DNA of 64,000 nucleotides, taken from positions 1 through 64,000 of the forward strand of contig NZ_PYOD01000005.1 of the NCBI RefSeq assembly GCF_003026285.1, read 5' to 3'. The notes beneath the pieces are model-generated. The model was not told the DNA's origin. It ran no database searches and saw only the letters and a list, made by a program, of their open reading frames with translations. Below are positions 36,284-45,924 of the stretch, one piece after another. The position numbers were made by a program, and so were the translations under genes. Source of the stretch: Photobacterium profundum (GTDB lineage Bacteria > Pseudomonadota > Gammaproteobacteria > Enterobacterales > Vibrionaceae). The number at the start of each line of letters is the position of its first letter. The stretch's first letter is position 1.

Positions 36284-36414
36284 ACAGACCTTTATTTAGA
36301 GTGGAGTAATGAGCAATGGGTAAGAGGCTAAAATATGATTTGTGTGAAAATTTAGACTTTAATTCATTGAAATAAAGCGACTTTGTTAACTGAAGGAAAC
36401 TACAAACGCACTAC

Positions 36415-36430
36415 TGGCACTCTCTTTGCT
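36415..36430 (+). promoter_or_regulatory. Sigma-54 promoter of cobA-nirBD
   Basis: TGGCACTCTCTTTGCT matches TGGCAC-N5-TTGCW perfectly, with GG (36416-36417) and GC (36428-36429) ten bases apart. The start site should be near 36440, 36 bases before cobA. Confidence 0.85.
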
Positions 36431-36434
36431 GTAG

Positions 36435-36474
36435 CTCAATTCATAGCGTGCATGGAAGCGTAAGAGGAATTGAG
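36435..36474 (+). promoter_or_regulatory. Leader hairpin covering the cobA ribosome binding site
   Basis: CTCAATTC (36435-36442) can pair perfectly with GAATTGAG (36467-36474). The latter overlaps the AGAGGAATTGAG ribosome binding region of cobA. The loop is 24 bases. This could damp translation or be a chance repeat. Confidence 0.35.
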
Positions 36475-36476
36475 TT

Positions 36477-37313
36477 ATGTCGAATGAAGCCCCTACAAAT
36501 AGCATTGTTAATTTTGCTGCAGTTACTGCCAAAGAAAGCCCGTTTTCAGGGAAAGTCAGCTTAGTGGGTGCGGGGCCGGGTGATCCTGATTTACTGACTT
36601 TAAAAGCCTTAAGGGTTATTCAGCAGGCAGATCTGATCTTGTTTGATCGCTTGGTGAGTAAAGAGATCTGTCAGCTATTCCCTTCTTCAACGCCTGCCTT
36701 GTATGTCGGCAAAGCCAAAGATCGCCACAGCGTACCTCAAGATGAAATTAATGAGCTTCTCGTGACCAAAGCCCAGCAAGGCTTAAATATCTGCCGCCTT
36801 AAAGGAGGTGACGCATTTGTGTTCGGGCGTGGCGGCGAAGAAATGTTGCGTTTAATGCAAGAAGGTATCGAAGTGGAACTTGTTCCCGGTATTACCGCTG
36901 CAGCTGGCTGCACCAGTTATGCGGGTATTCCATTGACTCATCGCGGTTTGTCTCAAGGTTGTACATTTGTGACAGCCCATGCAGAGAAAGAACTCGATAT
37001 TCGTTGGGACAGCTTAGCGCTGCTTGATCACACCTTGGTGTTTTATATGGGGCTAAGCAAGGCAAGTTTGATTGCCGAAGAGCTCATCAAGTCAGGCTTA
37101 GATAGCAATACGCCAGCCGCCTTAATCGAAAATGGATGCTGCCCAAAGCAACGTGTAGTACGCGGTAAGCTGAATGAACTTGCTGAATTAGTCACTGAAC
37201 ATGACGTGAAATCCCCTGCATTAATTGTAATTGGTAAAGTTGTGGATCTGGCGGATCAGCTGCAATGGTTTGTGAGCTTGGATAACCAGAAAGCTGAACG
37301 TCTGATGGCGTAA
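36477..37313 (+). CDS. cobA: CobA, uroporphyrinogen-III C-methyltransferase
   Basis: SUMT methylates uroporphyrinogen III twice with SAM to precorrin-2, the first step to sirohaem. It has 278 residues. The motifs VSLVGAGPGDPDLLTLKAL, RLKGGDAFVFGRGGEE and VPGITAAAGC are typical. Only the methyltransferase domain is present, so dehydrogenation and iron insertion must come from elsewhere. It lies directly before nirB, whose sirohaem it supports. Confidence 0.93.
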   Translation: MSNEAPTNSIVNFAAVTAKESPFSGKVSLVGAGPGDPDLLTLKALRVIQQADLILFDRLVSKEICQLFPSSTPALYVGKAKDRHSVPQDEINELLVTKAQQGLNICRLKGGDAFVFGRGGEEMLRLMQEGIEVELVPGITAAAGCTSYAGIPLTHRGLSQGCTFVTAHAEKELDIRWDSLALLDHTLVFYMGLSKASLIAEELIKSGLDSNTPAALIENGCCPKQRVVRGKLNELAELVTEHDVKSPALIVIGKVVDLADQLQWFVSLDNQKAERLMA

Positions 37314-37360
37314 TCCGCAGATTGATTTAAAGCATTATTAGAAAAATAAGAGGATACAAC

Positions 37361-39895
37361 ATGGATAAGCAGCGTATTGTTGTGGTTGGAAACGGGATGG
37401 TTGGACACAAATTTATTGACACATTAGTGCAGGATGCCAATGCCGATAAATTTGATATTGTTACTTTTTCTGAAGAATCACGCCTAGCCTATGATCGCGT
37501 AAAGTTGAGTGCCTATTTTTCAGGAACAACAGCAGATGAATTGGCATTAACCGATGAAGGGTATTACCAACAACACGGCGTTAACTTTGTATTGAGCGAT
37601 AAAGTTGTCGCGTTAGATACAGTTAACAATTATGTGGTTACTGAAAGTGGACGCCAAGAACCCTATGACAAATTAATCCTGGCAACTGGTTCATTCCCTT
37701 TTGTACCGCCGATTCCTGGGAATGACCAGCCGCACTGTTTGGTGTATCGCACCATTGAAGATCTTGAAGCGATCACAGAATCAGGTAAAGACAGCCAGGT
37801 CGGCGTAGTTATTGGTGGCGGCTTACTGGGGCTAGAAGCGGCAAATGCGTTGAAGAATCTAGGGGTTGAAACCCACGTTGTTGAGTTTGCTCCGCGCTTG
37901 ATGGCGGTGCAGTTAGATGATGGTGGTGCGCGATTGCTGCAACGAAAAATTGAGCAGCTTGATGTTCAGGTACATACCGAAAAAGCGACCACAGAAATCG
38001 TGGCGGGTGAAACATGTCGCTACCGCATGAATTTTGCAGATGGCAGCTTTCTTGAAACCGATATGATTGTATTTTCTGCGGGTATTCGCCCTCAAGATGA
38101 ATTAGCGCGTCAATATGGCCTAGAGGTGGGTGAGCGTGGCGGAATAGTGATTAATGACAACTGCCAAACGAGTGTCGACAATGTTTACGCCGTCGGTGAG
38201 TGTGCACTGTGGCAAGGGCGAATTTTTGGTCTAGTGGCACCTGGCTACAGTATGGCAAAAGCGGCTGTTTCACATATCAGTGGTGGTACGGGGGCATTTA
38301 CAGGTGCAGATATGAGCACAAAGTTGAAGCTGCTGGGGGTAGATGTTGCCAGTATCGGTGATGCGCATGGGCAAACTGCAGGTGCACAATCTTACACCTT
38401 TAATGATGAAGTCGAGCAAATATACAAACGTCTTATTATATCGGAAGACGGTAAAAAGATATTAGGTGCAGTATTAGTGGGTGACGTTGATGCCTACGGT
38501 ACGTTATTACAAATGATGCTCAATGATATGGAATTGCCAGAAAACCCAGCCGCATTAATATTGCCAGCGGTTGATGGCGAAGCAAGTTCAGGCTTTGGTG
38601 TTGATGCCTTGCCAGATTCAGCACAAGTATGCTCATGTTTCGATGTAACCAAAGGGCAGATCAAAGAAGCTGTCGCCAATGGTTGTACCGATATGGCGAG
38701 TATTAAAGGCACAACCAAGGCATCCTCGGGTTGTGGTGGCTGTACTGGGTTGGCAAAACAAGTGTTAGATGCTGAATTAGCGAGCCTTGGTTTTGAGGTG
38801 AAAAATGATATTTGTGAGCACTTTGCTTATTCGCGAAAAGAACTGGCTGACATTATTCGCATTAAGGAAATTAAGACATTTGATGAATTGCTAACGAGTC
38901 ACGGTGAAGGGCTTGGTTGTGAAGTTTGTAAGCCAACTGTGGGATCGATTCTAGCCTCATTTTGGAATGATTATGTATTAGATGACCAACATATTGGGCT
39001 GCAAGATACTAACGATATATTTCTTGGCAACATGCAAAAAGATGGCACTTATTCTGTTGTCCCACGTATTGCTGGTGGTGAGATAACGCCAGAGAAATTA
39101 ATTGTATTAGGGCAGGTAGCGCAAGAGTTTAATCTTTATACCAAAATTACGGGCGGGCAACGCATTGACTTATTTGGTGCACAATTACATGAACTTCCGA
39201 GTATTTGGAAAAAACTCATTGATGTGGGTTTTGAGACCGGTCATGCCTACGGCAAATCGCTGCGTACCGTGAAATCGTGTGTTGGTAGCACATGGTGTCG
39301 TTATGGGGTGAAAGACAGTGTTGGTTTTGCGATAGAAATTGAAAACCGTTACAAAGGATTACGAGCACCGCATAAGATCAAATTTGGTGTTTCAGGTTGT
39401 ACCCGTGAATGCGCAGAAGCACAGTCGAAAGATGTCGGTATCATCGCGACAGAAAATGGCTGGAACCTTTATGTGTGCGGAAATGGTGGTATGCGCCCGC
39501 GTCATGCTGATCTTTTTGCATCAGATTTAGATGATAAAACCTTGCAGCAATATGTTGATCGATTCTTGATGTTTTATATTCGCACAGCCGATCGATTACA
39601 GCGAACATCGGTATGGCTAGAGAACATAGACGGCGGGCTCGATTACCTTAAAGAAGTCATTATTGATGATAAATTAGGGCTAGCAGAAGAGCTTGAAAAC
39701 GAAATGGCGCGTAATATTCGAAACTATCAATGTGAATGGAAAACAACCATTGAGTCATCTGAAAAACTCAAACGTTTCCAGCATTTTATCAATAGTTCTG
39801 ATCCTGATAATAAGCTTTCTTATATAACAGAGCGAGAGCAGCGTCGCCCAGCAACTAAATTTGAACGTATTGATATTGTGGAAGTGACTGATTAG
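37361..39895 (+). CDS. nirB: NirB, NADH-dependent nitrite reductase large subunit
   Basis: NirB reduces nitrite to ammonium with NADH in the cytoplasm. It has 844 residues: an FAD/NAD-binding reductase domain (VVVGNGMVGHKF, later VVIGGGLLGLEAANAL), a Bfd-like 2Fe-2S region (CSCFDVTKGQI, SGCGGC), and the sirohaem/4Fe-4S domain with cysteines in SCVGSTWCRYGV and GVSGCTRECAEA. It sits between cobA and nirD. Confidence 0.96.
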   Translation: MDKQRIVVVGNGMVGHKFIDTLVQDANADKFDIVTFSEESRLAYDRVKLSAYFSGTTADELALTDEGYYQQHGVNFVLSDKVVALDTVNNYVVTESGRQEPYDKLILATGSFPFVPPIPGNDQPHCLVYRTIEDLEAITESGKDSQVGVVIGGGLLGLEAANALKNLGVETHVVEFAPRLMAVQLDDGGARLLQRKIEQLDVQVHTEKATTEIVAGETCRYRMNFADGSFLETDMIVFSAGIRPQDELARQYGLEVGERGGIVINDNCQTSVDNVYAVGECALWQGRIFGLVAPGYSMAKAAVSHISGGTGAFTGADMSTKLKLLGVDVASIGDAHGQTAGAQSYTFNDEVEQIYKRLIISEDGKKILGAVLVGDVDAYGTLLQMMLNDMELPENPAALILPAVDGEASSGFGVDALPDSAQVCSCFDVTKGQIKEAVANGCTDMASIKGTTKASSGCGGCTGLAKQVLDAELASLGFEVKNDICEHFAYSRKELADIIRIKEIKTFDELLTSHGEGLGCEVCKPTVGSILASFWNDYVLDDQHIGLQDTNDIFLGNMQKDGTYSVVPRIAGGEITPEKLIVLGQVAQEFNLYTKITGGQRIDLFGAQLHELPSIWKKLIDVGFETGHAYGKSLRTVKSCVGSTWCRYGVKDSVGFAIEIENRYKGLRAPHKIKFGVSGCTRECAEAQSKDVGIIATENGWNLYVCGNGGMRPRHADLFASDLDDKTLQQYVDRFLMFYIRTADRLQRTSVWLENIDGGLDYLKEVIIDDKLGLAEELENEMARNIRNYQCEWKTTIESSEKLKRFQHFINSSDPDNKLSYITEREQRRPATKFERIDIVEVTD

Positions 39896-39948
39896 GTCAT
39901 TCATTTTATCCCTCTATATTAATTAATAGCTGAAAAGGAAAATATAAG

Positions 39949-40281
39949 ATGAGTGATTGGAAAACAATTTGTCACCAAGATGATTTAATTCCCGATACCG
40001 GGTTGTGCGCATTATTTGATGATGAACAAGTGGCTATTTTTTATTGTGGTGGTAATCAGAGCCTATATGCATTATCGAATTTTGATCCAATCGGCGATGC
40101 GAATGTTCTATCACGTGGTATTGTCGGATCTATTGGCGATGAAGTTGTCGTAGCATCACCACTTTATAAGCAACATTTTAACCTTAAGACTGGAAAGTGC
40201 TTAGAAGCGCCTGAACATACATTAAAAACGTACCCTATACGCGTAAGTGACGGCGAGGTTCAGTTGCAGGTAGTGCTGTAA
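39949..40281 (+). CDS. nirD: NirD, nitrite reductase small subunit
   Basis: NirD is the Rieske-fold partner of NirB. It has 110 residues, with LYALSNFDPIGDANVLSRGI and SPLYKQHFNLKTGKCLE. Like other NirD proteins it keeps the fold but lacks the full Cys/His set of a true Rieske cluster. It follows nirB by 53 bases and is the last gene before a terminator. Confidence 0.94.
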   Translation: MSDWKTICHQDDLIPDTGLCALFDDEQVAIFYCGGNQSLYALSNFDPIGDANVLSRGIVGSIGDEVVVASPLYKQHFNLKTGKCLEAPEHTLKTYPIRVSDGEVQLQVVL

Positions 40282-40313
40282 TTTAAATAAATCAAATGGT
40301 TATGATTTAAATC

Positions 40314-40341
40314 ATAGAGGCTTACTGCCTCTATTTTTTTG
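40314..40341 (+). terminator. Terminator after nirD
   Basis: The perfect stem ATAGAGGC/GCCTCTAT with loop TTACT is followed by seven T residues. It separates cobA-nirBD from narK. Confidence 0.85.
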
Positions 40342-40507
40342 TTTATATTTTGTCCTTAATTTCAGTGTTTACCTTGATTAAAGCTTATATGTGTACTATC
40401 AGTGCATACTTTTCGTTAGTTGCCCAAATAAAGGGCATTAGTTAACGGTAGTTGTAAAGTTACGAACTAACTTATTGTTTTTAAATGAATGTTTCTGTTT
40501 GTTTATG

Positions 40508-40523
40508 TGGCACGTAATGTGCT
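40508..40523 (+). promoter_or_regulatory. Sigma-54 promoter of narK
   Basis: TGGCACGTAATGTGCT matches the -24/-12 consensus with one mismatch in the -12 element; GG (40509-40510) and GC (40521-40522) are ten bases apart. Start is expected near 40533, 35 bases before the ATG. Confidence 0.75.
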
Positions 40524-40567
40524 TTGTTATAAGAAGAGATGTTATTGATAAATAGAGGGATCTTTTC

Positions 40568-42043
40568 ATGGGCAATAAGGATAAATTCAGTATATTTTCA
40601 TTTACTGGCAAGATGAAAATACTTCATCTTAGTTGGTTTGCTTTTTTTATTACGTTTATGGTGTGGTTTAACTTTGCACCACTTTTACAATCCGTTAAAG
40701 AGTCGCTCGGCTTAACAACGGCAGAAATAAAAACACTGCTTATCTTAAATGTCGCATTTACTATTCCTGCACGTGTTGTTATTGGTATGCTGACCGACAA
40801 ATACGGCCCACGCATTGTTTATTCGGCATTGCTCGCCATTTGTTCTATACCGTGTTTTGCGTTCGCATTGTCTGAAACATTTATTCAAGCGGCCATTTCG
40901 CGTTTTGCACTTGGCTTTATTGGAGCCGGTTTTGTTGTTGGTATCCGCCTAGTCTCTGAATGGTTCCCACATAATGAGCTAGGCACTGCAGAAGGCATTT
41001 ATGGCGGTTGGGGTAATTTTGGGTCGGCAGCTGCGGCATTTACATTACCAACAATCGCAGTGATGTTTGGTGGTGAAGATGGCTGGCGCTATGCAATGGC
41101 AATTACCGGTGCAATGAGCTTGCTGTTCTCTTTTGTATTTTATGCCAATGTAACTGATACCCCTAAAGGCTCGACATATTTTCGTCCTAAGAATCTAGGT
41201 GCCATGGAAGTAACATCAACGGGGGACTTTTTCTTATTATTAGTCATGAAGTTACCTATGTACGGTGCATTGGCTTTATTAGCTTGGAAGCTATCACCGA
41301 CAGGTATAGCGATGCTATCTGACACTATAGTTAACAGTATTTATATTGGACTATCAGTGCTGTACTTATATGAAGTATGGCAAACCTGGACGCTGAATAA
41401 GTCGATATTTTCTGAGCCAGTACCCGAGATTCATCAATATAAATTTAAACAAGTCGTGGTGCTGAACATTCTTTATTTTGCTACGTTTGGTTCAGAACTT
41501 GCCGTTATTTCAATGTTGCCTCTTTTCTTTTCTGAAACGTTTGAACTTACACCTGTAATGGCGGGAATGGTTGCTTCTGCGTATGCGTTTATGAACCTTA
41601 TGTCGCGTCCTGGTGGTGGATGGTTATCAGATAAATTTGGTCGTAAACCAACGTTGTTGATTCTAACTGCGGGTTTAGCCATCGGGTATTTTTTCATGGG
41701 GCAAGTAAACAGTGAGTGGCCGTTATGGTTGGCTGTAGCGGCAGCAATGGCATGCTCTTTCTTTGTCCAATCAGGAGAAGGGGCTGTGTTTGCGACAGTG
41801 CCGTTAATAAAACGTCGTATGACAGGCCAAATTGCGGGTATGACAGGGGCTTATGGTAATGTTGGTGCCGTGTGTTACCTCACAGTATTGTCGTTAGTTG
41901 ATTACAGCACATTTTTCTTAGTGATTGCAGGTACAGCGGTATTGGGCTTCATTACCTTATTGTTTATGGAAGAGCCATCAGGTCAGATTGCAGAAGTTAA
42001 TGAGGATGGAAGCGTAACGTTAATTGATGTTGCCAATAATTAA
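40568..42043 (+). CDS. narK: NarK/NasA-type nitrate/nitrite transporter (MFS)
   Basis: This major-facilitator protein imports nitrate. It has 491 residues and about twelve membrane segments. The nitrate-signature-like GIYGGWGNFGSAAAAFTLP and the MFS loop DKFGRKPT (PGGGWLSDKFGRK) are present. It has its own sigma-54-type promoter and is followed by the phosphatase-kinase gene. Position and regulation point to assimilation rather than respiration. Confidence 0.92.
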   Translation: MGNKDKFSIFSFTGKMKILHLSWFAFFITFMVWFNFAPLLQSVKESLGLTTAEIKTLLILNVAFTIPARVVIGMLTDKYGPRIVYSALLAICSIPCFAFALSETFIQAAISRFALGFIGAGFVVGIRLVSEWFPHNELGTAEGIYGGWGNFGSAAAAFTLPTIAVMFGGEDGWRYAMAITGAMSLLFSFVFYANVTDTPKGSTYFRPKNLGAMEVTSTGDFFLLLVMKLPMYGALALLAWKLSPTGIAMLSDTIVNSIYIGLSVLYLYEVWQTWTLNKSIFSEPVPEIHQYKFKQVVVLNILYFATFGSELAVISMLPLFFSETFELTPVMAGMVASAYAFMNLMSRPGGGWLSDKFGRKPTLLILTAGLAIGYFFMGQVNSEWPLWLAVAAAMACSFFVQSGEGAVFATVPLIKRRMTGQIAGMTGAYGNVGAVCYLTVLSLVDYSTFFLVIAGTAVLGFITLLFMEEPSGQIAEVNEDGSVTLIDVANN

Positions 42044-42208
42044 TACCATCCTTGATAAGCCTACTGTTGGTTTCATAGAAAAATAGTGAGTGAAGTGAAA
42101 CGAAAAATGAAGGGGTTAAATAACTATATTGCATGGTTAGTTTAACCACTTCAGCTAATTCGCTAAACCTACTGCTTTGTAAAGAACATAGTTAGAAAGG
42201 GGGGCGTT

Positions 42209-44092
42209 ATGACTCAAGCTTCATCGAGTACGCATTCAGCCAAAGAGTGTGTTAGCAACAATGCTTTGAATCGGGGTGAAGTAAAACAAAATACACCGCC
42301 TAAACAGCAAAAATCAATGTTGTTGTCATCAAACAAAAAAGTTGAAAATAGATTGCACGTTGCGATGGGCGGCTATTCAATTGCTGGTGTACGACCCATC
42401 AATCAAGATGCCTTTTCAGTTAAGCTGCCGAGCAGTAATAATGTCGTGAAATATAAAGGCATAGTGGCATGTATTGCCGATGGTGTTAGCTGCAGTGAAA
42501 ATGCGCAACAAGCCAGCCAAACCAGCGTTACTCAATTTATTGATGAATATTACAGTACGCCTGATAGTTGGAATGTGAAGAAGTCAGCTTCGGCCGTATT
42601 AACGTCATTGAATCAGTGGTTGTATCAACATGGTCAGTACAGTGACTTGCGGCATAATGGCTTGGTTACAACGTTTAGTGGCGTTGTTTTAAAATCGAAT
42701 ACCGCGCATCTTATTCACGTGGGCGATAGCCGAATTTATCGCTATCGGCAGGGGAAATTAACCCTTTTAACCCGTGATCATTGCCGTAAGCAAAAAGGAA
42801 GAAATAGCTTTCTTACACGGGCGTTAGGCATGGACAGTCACTTAGAGGTGGACTACCAACAAGAACCTATTGATAAAGGAGATATCTTTTTTTTCTCCAC
42901 TGATGGTGTACATGAATGGCTCACGAATAATGAAATAACAGCATTAATCTATGAAGGGAAAAAAGAGAAGAGAGATGATAGAGAGCAGCAAGCCAAAGCG
43001 ATCATAGCGCAAGCACAAGCCAATGGAAGTGATGATAATCTAAGTTGTTTATTGTTAGAGGTACTTGACGTACCTAGCTTGAATATCGAAGAGGTCTATA
43101 ACCAACTCACTGAAAAAGTAATTCCGCCGATACTCAAAGTTGGTAATACCATTGATAATCTCAAGGTTGTAGATGTGATACACAGTGGTACGCGTAGCCA
43201 TGTATATTTAGTCAAGAATATTGAGGATAACGCAGAAGTTGCTCAGTATATATTAAAAGCCCCTTCTCCTAACTTTTCTGAAGATCTACTTTATCTTGAA
43301 GGGTTCACCAGAGAGCACTGGGTGGGATGCCAGCTTAATAACGCGAGTATTATGAAGATTTATGATCACAATACCAGCTCTCCATTTTTGTACCATTTGT
43401 GTGAATATGTTGAAGGGCAAAGTTTACGGCAATGGATGCATGATAATCCTAAACCCAGCTTTGAAAGTGTCCGTATTATTGCCAAAGGAATGATCAAGGC
43501 TATTCGTGTGTTTCAACGAATGGAGATGGTACACCGTGATCTTAAACCTGAAAATATCATGCTGGCAAAAGATGGGCGTATCGTGATTATTGATTTTGGT
43601 ACGGTACAGGTTGACGGTTTAGATGAAATTGCGTCACCAGTATCTGAAGACGTACCCATGGGCTCGGTTGATTATATTGCCCCAGAATACTTGGCAGGAG
43701 AAAGAGCGCAGCATCAGTCAGATATTTTTTCTATTGGGGTGATTTTATTTGAAATGCTAACGGGAAAATTACCGTATGCCACACGACCTTCTCGGGTTGT
43801 ACAGTCTATACCTCATCAAGATTGGCATTATATATCAGCGTGTCAGTATCGTGACGATATCCCATTTTGGCTTGATATTACGTTAAAAAAAGCCTGCCAG
43901 CCATCGCCAAAATTACGTTATCAAGCAATGTCAGAATTGCAGCAGGATTTTACATCACCCAACCCTCAAGTTGTTGCTGAATATGAAAGGTCACCACTAA
44001 TACAGCGTTATCCCATCTCATTTTGGAAGGTAGTCTCTTTAGTGTTACTTGTTATTGTTTTAGCTGAAGGGTATTTTTTAATGATGTTATGA
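42209..44092 (+). CDS. PP2C phosphatase - Ser/Thr kinase fusion, membrane anchored
   Basis: This 627-residue bifunctional signalling protein has two domains. Residues about 50-285 form a PP2C-type phosphatase (RPINQDAF, ACIADGVS, HVGDSRIYRY, GSDDNLSCLL). Residues about 315-590 form a Hanks-type kinase with Lys350, HRDLKPEN at 442-449 and DFG starting at Asp462. A C-terminal membrane segment (about 606-625) anchors it. Such fusions are found beside nitrate assimilation genes in other gammaproteobacteria. Its target is not known; NarK or the nitrogen regulators are obvious candidates. It lies 165 bases after narK, without a visible terminator between them. Confidence 0.9.
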   Translation: MTQASSSTHSAKECVSNNALNRGEVKQNTPPKQQKSMLLSSNKKVENRLHVAMGGYSIAGVRPINQDAFSVKLPSSNNVVKYKGIVACIADGVSCSENAQQASQTSVTQFIDEYYSTPDSWNVKKSASAVLTSLNQWLYQHGQYSDLRHNGLVTTFSGVVLKSNTAHLIHVGDSRIYRYRQGKLTLLTRDHCRKQKGRNSFLTRALGMDSHLEVDYQQEPIDKGDIFFFSTDGVHEWLTNNEITALIYEGKKEKRDDREQQAKAIIAQAQANGSDDNLSCLLLEVLDVPSLNIEEVYNQLTEKVIPPILKVGNTIDNLKVVDVIHSGTRSHVYLVKNIEDNAEVAQYILKAPSPNFSEDLLYLEGFTREHWVGCQLNNASIMKIYDHNTSSPFLYHLCEYVEGQSLRQWMHDNPKPSFESVRIIAKGMIKAIRVFQRMEMVHRDLKPENIMLAKDGRIVIIDFGTVQVDGLDEIASPVSEDVPMGSVDYIAPEYLAGERAQHQSDIFSIGVILFEMLTGKLPYATRPSRVVQSIPHQDWHYISACQYRDDIPFWLDITLKKACQPSPKLRYQAMSELQQDFTSPNPQVVAEYERSPLIQRYPISFWKVVSLVLLVIVLAEGYFLMML

Positions 44093-44128
44093 AGATATTC
44101 TAAAGACCCCAAATAAGATATTTACCCT

Positions 44129-44157
44129 AAACACTAATAAATATTAGTGTTTTTTTA
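44129..44157 (+). terminator. Terminator after the phosphatase-kinase gene
   Basis: An AT-rich 11-bp perfect stem (AAACACTAATA/TATTAGTGTTT) is followed by T residues. Confidence 0.75.
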
Positions 44158-44326
44158 TGCCCGCATTAAATGTATTTAAGACTGATGGAAATATATGTAA
44201 TAGCCGTTTTTTGTTCACCCCAGGAAAGGCTATGTTTCCTGCTGTGAACGTTAACTTTATGATTTAAATAATAAAAGTGATCGCCTTCATGATTTTTGAA
44301 TTGTCTGTGTTATACCGAATAATAAT

Positions 44327-44340
44327 TTGTTTAAGATCAA
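44327..44340 (+). promoter_or_regulatory. FNR-like site upstream of the alcohol dehydrogenase
   Basis: TTGTTTAAGATCAA has one mismatch to TTGAT-N4-ATCAA. It lies about 165 bases before the start of an enzyme often used in fermentation. Confidence 0.45.
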
Positions 44341-44502
44341 TTTGCGACACAGCAGTGAGGTGTTACAAAGAGTACAGCCAGCGAGAGATATACATCGAAA
44401 AAAAATGAACGTACCGAGACTGATTACATTTAGTGGTGCTTTAACAAGATAACGTTAGAGATCATTACCGTAATGAGTTTTTAAATATTATGGAGAATTA
44501 TT

Positions 44503-45651
44503 ATGAGCAGTGCATTTTTTATCCCCTCGGTAAACTTAATGGGCGCTGGTTGTTTAACTGAGGCGGCAGATGCGGTTAAAGCACATGGCTTCAAAAAAGC
44601 ATTAATCGTAACTGATAAAGTATTGAACCAAATTGGCGTGGTTAAGCAAGTGGTCGATCTGCTGGCTGAACGCAACGTAGAAGCAGTTGTTTTTGATGGC
44701 ACACAACCTAACCCAACAATGGGTAATGTTGAAGCAGGTTTAGCGCTATTAAAAGCCAATGAGTGTGATTTTGTTATCTCATTAGGTGGTGGCTCGCCGC
44801 ACGATTGTGCGAAAGGTATTGCACTTGTTGCTTCAAATGGCGGTTCAATTTCTGATTATGAAGGGGTTGATGTAAGTGCTAAACCTCAGTTACCACTTGT
44901 TGCGATTAATACGACAGCTGGTACAGCATCAGAGATGACACGCTTCTGTATTATTACTGATGAAGCGCGTCACATTAAAATGGCAATTGTTGATAAAAAT
45001 ACAACGCCATTAATGTCAGTTAATGATCCTGAATTGATGTTAGCAAAGCCAGCATCATTAACCGCAGCAACCGGTATGGATGCGCTAACACACGCTATTG
45101 AAGCTTACGTTTCAACTGCAGCAACACCAATTACAGATGCTGTAGCAATTAAAGCTATGGAGCTTATTCAGGCGCACTTACGTACTGCTGTAAATGATGG
45201 TCAAAACCTTGAAGCGCGTGAACAAATGGCGTACGCACAATTCATGGCAGGTATGGCATTTAACAATGCATCTTTAGGTTACGTACACGCAATGGCGCAC
45301 CAGTTAGGTGGTTTTTACGACTTGCCACACGGTGTGTGTAATGCGGTTCTTTTACCTCATGTTCAGCGCTATAACGCTAAAGTATGTCCTGAGCGTTTAC
45401 GTGATGTGGCAAAAGCTATGGGTGTGAATGTTGAAGCTATGACAGCAGATCAAGGTGCAGATGCTGCATTAGAAGCCATTCAAGTGCTATCGAAAGATGT
45501 AGGTATTCCAGCGGGTCTTAAAGACCTTGGTGCAAAGAATGAAGATATTTCAATTCTTGCTGATAATGCGTTGAAAGATGCATGTGGCTTTACTAATCCC
45601 AAACAAGCAACTCATGAAGAAATTTCTGAGATTTTTGCGGCTGCAATGTAA
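44503..45651 (+). CDS. Iron-containing alcohol dehydrogenase
   Basis: This NAD-dependent, group III alcohol dehydrogenase has 382 residues. The cofactor motif [15 protein letters not shown] and the metal-binding histidines in [32 protein letters not shown] and the following HV are all present. It is close to YiaY and Zymomonas AdhB-type ethanol dehydrogenases. The exact alcohol cannot be fixed. It is a single gene with its own terminator, and a near-consensus FNR site lies upstream. Confidence 0.92.
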   Translation: MSSAFFIPSVNLMGAGCLTEAADAVKAHGFKKALIVTDKVLNQIGVVKQVVDLLAERNVEAVVFDGTQPNPTMGNVEAGLALLKANECDFVISLGGGSPHDCAKGIALVASNGGSISDYEGVDVSAKPQLPLVAINTTAGTASEMTRFCIITDEARHIKMAIVDKNTTPLMSVNDPELMLAKPASLTAATGMDALTHAIEAYVSTAATPITDAVAIKAMELIQAHLRTAVNDGQNLEAREQMAYAQFMAGMAFNNASLGYVHAMAHQLGGFYDLPHGVCNAVLLPHVQRYNAKVCPERLRDVAKAMGVNVEAMTADQGADAALEAIQVLSKDVGIPAGLKDLGAKNEDISILADNALKDACGFTNPKQATHEEISEIFAAAM

Positions 45652-45721
45652 TTGTTGTCAATGAAGGTTTACGCGTTAACTACTAGGTTTCGATAGTTAA
45701 GTGTAAGGCCTTCGTGCTAAT

Positions 45722-45752
45722 AAAAAAGCGATCATTAATGATCGCTTTTTTT
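45722..45752. terminator. Terminator after the alcohol dehydrogenase
   Basis: A nearly complete palindrome (AAAAAAGCGATCAT / ATGATCGCTTTTTT) ends in a T-run. Confidence 0.85.
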
Positions 45753-45924
45753 ATAGAGTTGATAACCATATTTTTAACGTTAGCTTATAGGCACATTTAC
45801 TTTTTTTGTCAGACAGTAGCTATTTTGTTGTGCCATTTAGTTTCTATTAAGCCGCATTAAATCGTGTAATATAAAAGGGTAACTCACTTACTAAGATTAT
45901 ATAAATTGTATAGAGGAAGATGTA

